Source of the DNA: Toxotes chatareus
Lineage: Eukaryota > Chordata > Actinopteri > Toxotidae
Assembly (NCBI GenBank): GCA_016801885.1
Contig: CM028895.1
Span: 8,518,001 to 8,582,000 of the forward strand
Reading direction: 5' to 3'
Length of the DNA stretch: 64,000 nt
Shown one piece after another: positions 36,056 to 48,000 of this stretch. Position numbers and translations under genes: made by a program. A model generated the notes under the pieces. That model saw only the letters and a list, made by a program, of their open reading frames with translations, was not told the DNA's origin and made no database searches. Every line of letters begins with the position of its first letter. Position 1 is the first letter of the stretch.

Positions 36056-39000
36056 CTGAAAAGACGAGAAAAGAAAGAACTCTCAGAACGATGTTGATCA
36101 GATTTCTCACTTAAGTTTTACAACTTCCTTCCACACCACACACTCAGGAACATCACAAACAATATTCACATGATATTTGTATAAAAAGTGCTTTGACCAC
36201 AGCTAAGATTTGTAACATCCAATTCAACTAATTCAGGTAATAATGAGGAAATCAACTCCTTGGCCCTAACAGCATAAACTACTCTGTGTCAAGTCATTAG
36301 TCTGAGGAGAAATTACACAAATGTGATTTTTTGTATCATCAGTGAAAGCCTCTTTGCCATCTGCAGATAATTAGAGATGTTGCACAGAAAGTGTTTGCTG
36401 ACCTCCTGACATGATTTTATCAAGGATATGACTATTTAATTGTGATCAGATTGTAATTTGGCCCCCGCTAAGCCCATGCTATGCACACTAGCCAAAGTAA
36501 TAAGTTTGGCATCAACACAACTTAAACAGAAAACCCCCAAAGGGAGATTAGTAGGAAATGTTGCACAGTGACAGTAATGCAATTGGCAATTTGTGGACCT
36601 TCGCAATGGTGCATTGTGTCAGAAAGAAACACTTAATCCATTACTGTGAGTTATTCTTTCCCAAGTGTAAGACAAATGACATATTAACAACAAAAGAGAC
36701 AAAAAACATACTTGATGTCTGTCTGCCACGTCTGTTTGCGCTATGACACAGGAAGGTGTTGGGGGATGACAACCTGCCAGCGTCTGTAGTTTTTCTTCTT
36801 TTTTTCTTCCCTGTCTACTCAGATCTCACTACAGTCTGGGAAACCTCACATCTAATACCACTGGACTCTCTAAACAAATTCCCAGGACTGTTAATGCTTA
36901 GATATCAGCTTACCTGATTGCACACACTGGGAAACACGAAGATGCATACACACTGCCAAAAACCATGCACACTGTGGGAACTATTCCCTGCTCTTAACCC
37001 CTATCAGACACTAGCAAAACACACATCAAAATACTATGCAGCCATTAACTATAAAATAGTTCAATTCACTTTTTAATTCAAGACAAATATACAAAAAAAA
37101 TATTATGTGGAAAAAAACAAGGTATTTGATCCCAATTCCCATTTTCAATTGGCTATCTTCTATGAAAATTGGATTCAGCTTGTAAATCTTTCCATATTTG
37201 TGAAAGATGTGTTCTTGTCTCACAAAAATGTAAAACTGTGCGCCCACATCTGTCCACATCCTTTTCCTAAATTATAGGCATAAAGCTTCCCTCAGTAGCA
37301 CTGAATTCCTGGAATATTTCAGCTTTAAAGAAGAAAAAGTGATATTTAATTATTTAGGATTTAATTGACCAATAAAAGTAATTAGGTAAAACCTTTCCCC
37401 AAACACTAAAGTATTTCACACTAAATATTTGTGAATTAATAAAGAAGTACAGTCACGCAGAACTGGTTTTAGCGAGGGCACGCCCATGTCTTATGTATAG
37501 ATTTGACTTGAGAGGAATGTGAGCTATGCTTCTCACTCCATGTTTGGGGAAATTATTTTAGGATGCTCTAAACATAATCTGAATTTAAATGCCAGGGGAC
37601 TTCAAGAATGTTTATTTGTTTTTCAGTTAAACTGCGTCTCGTCTGCACCCATATATGATTCAAGCCAAACAATACAGGCTTCTACTACCCCTCCTTAAAA
37701 TAAGTCCCAATCCCCTTGACCCAAATTCCACCACAGCAGGATGGATGGGGGACCCACCCCCTTCCCAAGGCACACACTCATGCAAACACAATAGCCTTCT
37801 AACCCTCTCTGGCCTCCCAAAATAAAAGAAGGGGGGTGGTCAACCTTCCTGTTATCAAGACAAGCTGCAGTTTGGAGTTTGCTGACTTTGCCAGGCTAAT
37901 GTAAATATGAATAAAGATAGGGCCTGAGCAGTTACATGGGTGTCACATGGTAGTGAGGTCTGTCTCACATATGTGTAATTTTCAGGGTACTTGTCCAATC
38001 ACACTGTTAAGTGAGCAAGTCAGGAAGTCAGAGAGACCACAAACATCATATGAACACAAGTCAGCAAGTAAGTGTTTATCTAATATGAATCCTAAGCTAA
38101 CTGGCTGAAACACATTAGGCTTACTTGTGCCTAAATAGGAAATTACCTCTAAGCTGTTTTCAATAAGGTTCCGCACTAAAGAGTTTTTGTGTGAAGATGC
38201 ATGTGTGTATGTGTGTGTGTGTGTGTGTGTAGGAGGGGTCAGACTGTTAGTAAGCCAGACGAGGCCATGTGTATCTACATGGATAATAAAACAGGAACCA
38301 TGTTGATTTAACAGACTACTGGCATCTCACTCGTCTTTTTGATCTTTGTTTTCCAGCCCAGCTTTTTTTTAACAGGCACACAACTGTTAACATCCCTAGA
38401 CTGATTTGGTTTGGGGGAGAAGGAGTAAATGTGAGGAGGGGGAGGAGGGAAGGGTGGGTGTTTTGAATAACGACTGTACCAGAAAGAATGTGAGTGTGAG
38501 GGGTGAGGCTACGGGGGGTGAGCAGGGAACAGTTAAGAGATGAAGGGACAGGGTTGAAGGGGATGGGTGGGTGCTGCCCTGAGGCCGAAGGCCTAACTCA
38601 CTTTAGAGGGTGTTACATATCTCAGACACACACATTCATCGTTGAAATGCTTCTCTCTGCTGGAGGCTTTGTTTATGTGTGAGAGAATGTGGTAAGGCGA
38701 TGCCCTCATATTAAATATCATCGCCTCAGCCAAAAAAAACTATTGTTGTATATATACTCCGGTCTCCAGTGAGATCAGATAGTGTTTCTGTTGTGGCTGT
38801 TTCACCACTACTATGGATTTGTGTCTTGTTAAAGGGAGGTGGGGGGCGGAGGGGCAGCCGAGAGCTGAATGGCAGCTATTCTCTCTGGGCACTATTTACA
38901 AAATTTGCCAAATATATGCAAATCCTTGTTATAATTGCTGTAGTCTGGAGCAGAAGCCCTTTAAACAAAAGAAGTCAGTTAAAAAAGGGGGCAAGGAGAC

Positions 39001-42000
39001 TCCCCTATACCCTCCCCCAACTGGACCCCTTCTAGCGCCCCCTCTCTGTAACAAAGGTGTGGTCAAAGTGTCTCTGTGGCTCCAGGGGACCCTACACATC
39101 AAGCCACAGCACTAATAACACCCACTGTTGCACCAAATACCTCTCTGTTATCTAATTAACATCAAGTCAGAGTCTGATGTAACTGAACGCTGTACCAGCT
39201 CACAGCAAAACATAGAAAACACAGTTTACATATTAACATCAGTGTTTTGGCATTCCAGTCAAACCGAAACCTGAGGTCACCATGAGGCAAAACATCCAAG
39301 CCCTGCACCATTTCAACCATCACCCCCAGTTATAAGGCCTGAAGAAGAATCAGTCTTGGCATGTAATTAATTCCATACGCCCCTCTCTCCTCCCTCCCCA
39401 TCCTCTGCGACTAAACTGAATAACCCCACTGGGAATTAGGATCCCACTCTAATCTAATAAAATACTTCACATGATGGGACGCTGGGTGCTGGCTCGGATG
39501 GTGACATGAGCTAAAAGCAGGCTTTGAAAATATGCCTCTGAATGCATCTTCATATATTTCAATCTGGCAGCTGTCACCGTGTGAAATTCTTTTCCCACCG
39601 AGAAGTTTGGTGGTTGTATGGGAGTTCAGGCCACACAGCAGTTGGTTTTTGGCAGAGACAGTGGTTAAAGCACTGTGAATTATGTTTGTTAGAACCGCGG
39701 ATAAATAAGTAGGAAATGCTTTGTAGCGGGAACTGTTGTTCTACACATCCTACAAAACCACTAGTGATGCACAAGGGTGATGAATGAACACTTGATGGTT
39801 AGAGCTCAAAAACAGGATTAAATAATAGTTTAAACATCATGAAACATGGAAACTACAACAGTTAAGCCTGATTTTACTTTTTACACGATGAGGCTCTGCG
39901 GTGGTCGAAGCAAAGCCACTTCCAACTGAAATCACTCACTCGTGCCGGGACATCTACAAACCACAATGCTTACTAACCACACCCTCAGGACAACAATGCC
40001 TTCGGCTGCACTCACTCATGTAGGAGTAACCACTTGCTTTGGTTTTCGATATATAAATGACTAAAAGCCAAAAAAGACAATAAAAAGTCAGGTTTTAAAT
40101 TAACTTTGGTACAAGCCCATTAAAGCAGCCACAAAGCTGATTATATTTTATTATATATGATATACAAATCCCTACTTTGTTAAAAAGTTATAAATGAGGT
40201 CTTGTGCTTACCTGTTAGAGTAATTGTTCCAAGCATTGGTAAAAGTCCAAAAAATCCTTTCTTCAAAAAAGAATTACAAAAATAAAAAAAGATACAGACA
40301 AAAATTCAGATGACTGAAAAAGGCTTTAAAACGTATTCTATTTAGGCTTTGTATTGTTTCCCTTTGCTTGTCTGCACACTCAGAATAAAATCTGAAATTT
40401 GTTTCTTTGAGTCGACTCCGTCTTAACGCCTAAACTCAGGGCAGAAGCTGTCTTTCTTTCTGTCTCCCTCGCTCTCTCTTCCAGCGCTTCTCAGTCAGTA
40501 TGAACAGAAAACAGAGCTCCACACACATTTCAACAGACTGACACACATGTCACGTTGGGACCACCCCTGCCTCCCTCTTCCTCCCACCTCCCGCTCCTTT
40601 CTTCAGCTGTTCTGAATGAGCCCCCCCCCCCCCCCCCCCCCCCCTTTACCTCCTCCCCCTTCTTCCTCAGTGTCCACCCGGGATGACTGGAGCTCATCAT
40701 GTGATCTTTCAAGGAAGCATTTGTTGCCTACTATTGTACATGTTCAAACTCCATATAACCCCTCCACCCCCAGCCTGTTACACACACACAAACTCTTTGG
40801 AGGAGGGGGTGGGTATGGGGGGGCTACTGTCTTCCTCTCTGGCCTTAATCACCTCATTTGTCCTCAGAAGACAGTTTCTCACACACTGGAAATCCAGTCT
40901 TTTATGCACCCACCGCACCTTTTCTCCCCTCTACTCCCTTTTTCAGGAGGCAACCAGACTCTCCCCCATGTCTCATGGCTCACGCCACTATTCATGCAGA
41001 GGAATGTTTACAGAGGCCAGCCAGAGAAAATTTAGGGATTTTATTTGGACACAAAACTCTCTCCTTTTGTTTCTAAGTGGAAATGTTTTTTCCTTCAAAG
41101 CAAAATTGTTAAAATAGAAAAACTTGCACGGTCAAAAAAAAAAAAACAACAACCTAAACTCCAAAGTCCCTGTTTGAGGCAAAGTTCATATCAAGGGTCT
41201 TAACCCAAACCATGGATGGGGGTGCCATTGAGTTTCCGCCTGCCCCCTCTGAATGTTAATAGGCCCCTCTCAATTACTCCCAATACAGACACAATTATTT
41301 CAGCTTTTGTCTGCGGGGGGAGGGGGACTAGAAGGAATGCAGATAAATCCTCAGGTAAATACCAGCATAATCAGATCTGTCACACTTCAGCATTGTCCCA
41401 GAGGAATGTGTGAATTCCATCCAGAGGGCTCCCAAATAGGTGATAACAGCAGTAATCAAGTACCGTCTGAAAGCAGGCCCCCAACCCAAAAGTGTGTATG
41501 TGCACGCTTTCAAATGTGGGCAAAGTATTCAACAAGTCTAGAACAAGTCTAGTCTCATAAATCAAGAAACGCTTCATTTTCAGTGTTTACCAGTAGCTTT
41601 TAAAACATTTCCAATACACAAGCAAACAACATTATTTAAAATCAAATCAGGTCAAAAACAAGACAAAGCAGGATCAGACAACACATGGTCAAAATAAATC
41701 ATCTCATTTTCTCTTTATCTGACACCATTTCCTGCAAGTTTTTTCAGCTCCACTGAAAGGAGAGGGGCGTGAATACCAAGGTCTTTGCCTGTGAATTAAA
41801 AGCTTCATTTTTTTTATTTTTGCTATCACAGCTGGCAAGATTGAGAAAAGAGGAGTTGGGGAGGGGGGTATAGATAGACACAAATCTACTGAAATACATT
41901 ATATTCAGGAGAAGGTTCCAGAGGATAATAAAATGAATCTTTATAACATTACGGATGAAGCTTGCTTTTCTTTTGCAAAGAACAAATTAGGCTTTGCATG

Positions 42001-45000
42001 GCTGGCATAACCTTCTATTTGCTAGTCTTAGTAACTTAGTTAAGTCTAAGTCTAACTATATAATTTTATTCCATCTGTGCATTATTAAGTATCAGCAAGT
42101 TGAAAGTGAAATCCTATGTTGAATCATGAAAGATTCATTCATCTGATCACAGTCATTTGTAAAGAATTTCATTCTGACATGCCAGCTCTCTGTTATTGCA
42201 GTGACTCATCTGGTAGGTTTTTCACTATCTGTATTATGCTACATAATGACTACTATGACAGTATTAAGCTGAGTGGACAGTGAGTCAGACCGAAGGGAAT
42301 TTAAGAGTTGGATGAGAGTTCCTCCGCTGGGTCGGTCCACTTCTTCCTTTTCCCTCCCTCCCAACTTCCTTCACATGAGTCATGCACATCATTCACATTC
42401 CTGGACTTCCATACATACAGAGAGATTGTAATTTAGGCACATGCATAGCTTCAGGCTATGCTGAGCTGCATGGGAAATACTTCTGTACAGAATCCATATG
42501 GTTCATCTTTGCAATTACAGACCACAAACCACGACTGTAATTCTCTAAATTCACAGTTTTTTTCTTCTCTGTCATCCTTTTTCTGTTTAAACCCACAGAA
42601 CTCTATTTTAAACTTGAGCAAAGCTACAACTAATAATATTAATACTATTTTCATAATTTGTTATCTTTCAATTAATCATGTGGTCAGTAGAATGTGAAAA
42701 AAAAATACAAGTTCCCAGGGCCAAATGTGACATTTTAAAATGTTTCGTTTTTTCCTGACCCACAGTCCAAGATTCAGTAAAAGCCCAAATACATTCAGTT
42801 TACTGCCATAAGTGACAAAGAAAACCAGAACATATTCACATTTGAGAAGCTGGAACTGCTGAAAAAAATTACTTAAACAATTATAAAAGTAGTTGTGGAT
42901 TAGTTCTCTGTCAATCCACTGGCTAATTGCATTGGCTCAAAGTGTGAGAGGAGACCCCAGAGCTTCTAAAGATCCAAAATATGCCAGGCTGAACTTTGGG
43001 GAAATGAGTATAAAATGATGCACATCTGGCACAGCCATATGAAAATAAATATTTCACTCACTATGAAGATCACATAGCTGATAAATAAATGGTACATTAA
43101 ACTGTCAGACAGGACTGGGATAGGAGGATTTTTCTTTTATTGGTCAAATAGTAATTTGACTAAAACAGACTCCCATCACAACAGTAAATAAACTAGAGTG
43201 TACTTTATATTTAAACTGGTGTTGAGTCTGCATGAGACAGGGCCAAGTCTTGGGGGGTGACGCCCCACATCTCTGGATAAATCAGAAAACGTGCCCGACT
43301 TCAGGAATGTTTGAGGAGGGGTCCTGAATGGTCAGATGGATGGGGGGTTGGGGTGCTTGCGTGGGCAGAGGGGCTTTTTGTAGCCTGTAAAGGACGGCAT
43401 GACATCATCGGACAGAAGAAAACGCCTCTTACTCTTCCAAGAACTGGATGGGATGATGTCCAAATAATTGGAGGAAAGGGAAATGAGGGTTGTGTGTGTG
43501 AAACTGCTTGTGATCAGAGAGATTTTTTTTCATTCAGTACCTCTCCATTCTTTTTAAATTCTTTTGTCCTTTACACCGTCCCCTTTCGTCCTGACTCCAC
43601 ACTCCAGTCCTCTTTAATCCATCTCCCCACCACTTTCCCCTCTCAATCTTCTATCCTCCTGAACCCCCATCCCACCCCTCCTCCAGTTTGTGTGTGGGCC
43701 GGAGGGATGGATAAGAATGTCGGACAGGAAACAGTCATTTCATTACATCACTGTTTCCTCTTCCTTTTGCATGTTTCCTCAAGTAACACTTCATGTTCAC
43801 TCTGCACAGTCTGTCCTGCAACCTTTCCGCCTTTTCTTATTCAGATTATGTCCGTACATTACGTGACATAGCGTGATGAGACACCGTAGTTATGATGTCT
43901 CGGCTTTGAGTGTTTCGTCACCGTCCTTTATCTATTTCTGCGCTAAAACAATGGAGGATCATGTTCACAACTTTCAGCACTGAGAGAGGAGGTCCACAAA
44001 ATCAATATTATCTTGCACGCCACCCACTACAATTAAATCTGAGATCAAATATGCGTCCCTCTATTACTGTTGTCCTATAACCTACAACATGAAGCGTGCT
44101 TTTAAGTTTGGCTAGCAACACTGGCTTCCAGAGGAGTATGTTTAGCCAGGCTTTGCCATCTGTTATACTTGTCTTCACTTTTCTCTGCATTCCTGAAATA
44201 TCTGCACCAGCAATTTGGCATTCCAGTTGTTCCTATGCATCATCTTGTCTTCCAGTCCAGACTGCATTTTAAAAATGGGGAAGTGGAGATCTAAAAAAAA
44301 AAAAAAAACCTTCCTGGGGCATTAAAGGGTCTTGGAAATGGTCCACATTTATAAACAAGTCTAAGAGAAAAGGACTTGTCTGCTCATCAACTGTCAAATA
44401 ATCAATCTGGTTTGACAAGGACGTAATCTTGTGTTTTCAAATGACTGTGTGTACTCAGACTGAGCCTATGTTGAAGCTTTGCAACAAATAGTGGAGAAAA
44501 GCTGTTAAAAACCAAATGTGTTGTTGATAAAAATACCAAGCCCAACCCCAAAAAGTGGCTCATCTAGACTGGGTGCCAAAAAAAGAGGGTTCCTACCCCC
44601 TACCCAGCCGTATTTCATGAGAACTTAACCAAAAATATTCTACACAATTCTTCTTATCCCTCACACTCTTCCTGGCTGCTTATCCATCTTCCTCACCTCC
44701 ATCTTATGCACAGCTCTGTTTAACATTAGGATTTGGCAAGGATCCATTAACTTTTGATTGATCTATACTCAAAAAATGTTCATCTCAACAAGTCATTTAA
44801 TCCCCACTGAGAGATTAAATCTAATTTTTCCTGAAATGGCCAGCTGAGTGAGATAATTCCAGCTGTTTCCATAACAATTTTAGTTGTTTTCAGACTTTTC
44901 TTGAAACAAATGTCAGTAACTTAAGTCAAGGTGGAACGAGGCAGATCGCTGAAGTATCAAGTATCCAGTACCAAGAAGATTACACTTAATTCTTGCATGG

Positions 45001-48000
45001 GACATAAGTGAAAAATCTCACCTCACTGACACATTCTTGGCGCTTATTTAAAGAAGATTTTATCATTAATTGCAAGGAAAAAAATTGACTTATTATAGTA
45101 TATGGATACTTGCTGCATTGTAACAGGGGCCATAACACCATTAAAGAAGGAGGAGAAGGAGGGGGTCAGTCACATTCCTGCTCCATTCTCTCAATCCTCC
45201 ATGTGCCTGGGGGAGGTTAGGGGTTGAGGAGGGAGATTAGGTTCCCTGATGCCGGGAAAGATGAGAGAAGAGTGTCTGTGGAAACAAATGGGTCCTGGGG
45301 GGTCTGAGAGCCCTGGTGGGAGCCTACCACGAGTTTGACCTTATTACTGTAATTTTTGACCCTGCAGTACTGTTGTTTGAATACTGCTGAGCTGGTTAGT
45401 TTAATTATTACAAATGAATCGACTGTGACAGGGATGCACTCCCTTGCAAACTTTTAGCCTCATGTTTTGAAATAAGGTGCACTTTGCACACAGTACACTT
45501 TGTGTGTCCAGAGGTCCAGACCTTTTGTTTTCTAGTTTGAATGCTAATACACAGCCAGACTAATGAAACAACAAACTTCCCTTTTGTCTTCAAGCTAAAA
45601 TGCTAAAAGTCACTGTGGCTCTGAGGCGCAATCATTTACTGAGAAAACACACTGTTTTCCAAAAAAGGATCAAAATCAACAGGTAAAAAAAAAATCGTCT
45701 TTTCTCATGTCTCTGGGAGAAACGTTAAAGCTGCTCTATAATAAATATTTTTTACATAAACAACAGATTTTAAAAAATATGCATAATGTTAAATGAGTCA
45801 CTCATAGTTTTGAAACCACAAAGAATTAGAGTAGAACCATATGAGCACCACCTGATGAGCAACAAACAGCTGACACAGTTAGCAACTGGCTGGAGAGCAT
45901 AGTTGGACATTTAGCTGCTATATCATAGATATACTGATGTTTTTTTTTCTTCTTAAGCAGAAGGAGAAGAAAAAAAGCCTCCTGTCTGATCAGTTTAGAG
46001 GCTGAGACAACTGTTGACAAATGGCATCTTTCTAATAGAGTTCTCTTATCCTCTCCTGCCCTGAAGTGTGTCCTTAAAGCAGCCACTACATAACAAATGA
46101 CTAAATAAAACATGCGGCACAGACGAGCATAATTGAACAATTGACTAGACAGTGATGGATCTTGAGGAACGGAGGGGCTTTCAAGCACTCAGATCTAAAA
46201 CTCTGCCTCTCTAACACAGTCCTCTGGGATCTCTGCCTTTCTCTGAGGGGAGAGAAATCATTCTGATGCCTCGCAGCGGGTTGATGGATCAGTGTCTGCA
46301 CACACCTACAGTACAGTAGTGAAAAAGATGCATAAGAACATCTCAATAAGAATCGTCAGCTATAATGAGTGTTGTCGGTTGGAATGTAAAAGGAATATGG
46401 GCAGAAGACCAAAAGGAGCAATCTGGCAGCTGGATTGTGTTATGATGACTGTACAGCGTGAATCCATATTGGCGGAGATCAGACAGAGCTTAAGTGAAGG
46501 GAGAGGTCCCTTCCACAGGCATGATGAACATTTTGGCAACGCGACTACGCAGGGTCCCTGGAGCCGAGCCTGAGTAAGCCCATCCTGGAATGAAATCACG
46601 GCCACACACATAAACACACGCACTTTGGGTACGCACACTGTGCAATATATCTGCCTCGTAAATGTTTGCACCTGAAACCAAAAAATGAAATAAAAATTTA
46701 GCACACAGAGACTCTATGTAATAATCTCTGACAATTCATGAGACGCCTGGGACCGCAGGTTGGATAACATTTGAAAAATCTGTCTTACTTTATAATAACC
46801 TGGACTGCTACATGTAGGTAGTCCAATGTTTCACATTGGACAAGGCTAGGTAGTAACTGCTACTTAAAACAAATAAACATCATTAAATATTTTTGTTGAT
46901 TTGTTTTTTATCAATTAAACGTCAAGGTTTCAGCATGGGTACAATACAGACAACAACAGTTCTTCAATTAAACGCTGTTCTTTTCTCTGACTGACAATTT
47001 ATATTATCTGACACCAATTTGTACACACACACTTTGATGAATGAACTAAATGAATTGATTTCATGTGGTGAACCACGCTCACATGGTCCCTTGAGTGGGA
47101 TGAAGCGCACAGACGTGCAGCATCTGACCTATGACAGATGTCCTGCGCTCCTGCAAATAAACACAAACTGCAATCAGCACTCTAACACACTCACAGAGTC
47201 AGCATTATCTCCCTCCCAGGCCTTCCAGAAAACTTCATCTGTCGTTTTTTGCAGCCTGCGAGCCATCTGGGAGGGACCCGCAACTCTGGGTCCAGTGAAT
47301 TACATCAGCTATGAAGTCATTCTTTGGGCTGCCACTGCACCCCATATACGCCCACGCCCTTGAAACACACATGCACACATGCAAACTCGTATGCTTGTCT
47401 ACACAGAATACACAGCACACAACGAATCTTCAAGTGTGAAAAGCTCAACATGGCTACTTCAATAACATTATTTACTGCTGTACACAAAAAGAAATCCAGT
47501 TAGAGAGACTGTTTTTAAAGCAATAATATGTCTCATTTTGATGGAATTTGTAGGAATGATGCTCTTTGTTATAGACTGAAGTAATACAGAGCTCAATCAT
47601 TCACAGATGACTGTGTGTTAATGTCTTTCTCTCTCTTTATCCATATCTGTTTTTCCTCCCCCTGGCTCTGGCTATTTCCTTGTCCCTCTCTTCTCTTTAG
47701 CATAGAGACATTTCTGAGTGGTCCCCTCAAAACTTTATTTCCATGTAATATTCATTCAGTTCCTTTCTGTCAAATAACTGGGTGTAAACTCTGCATTCCT
47801 AAGCCCCAGGACTCCTTTCTGTGCCTTCTCAGTCAATCTGGCGCCTAAAGCCAGTTAAAACAGACTTTGAGAATAATTATCAAACAGTATTTCAGCCAAT
47901 TTGTTATCTCTGTTTTATGCAAAACTGGAGGACCTCCCAAGAAGAAGTCCCCAAGTCCCTCCACAAGAGGTAAAGAAGCAGCAACCACACATTTCCTCTT

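Noticed and set aside
43311..43871. A 186-residue plus-strand ORF in the akap12 intron
   Set aside because: It is low-complexity Pro/Ser/Phe-rich text from CT-rich DNA, with no recognisable domain, exon boundaries or repeat identity.
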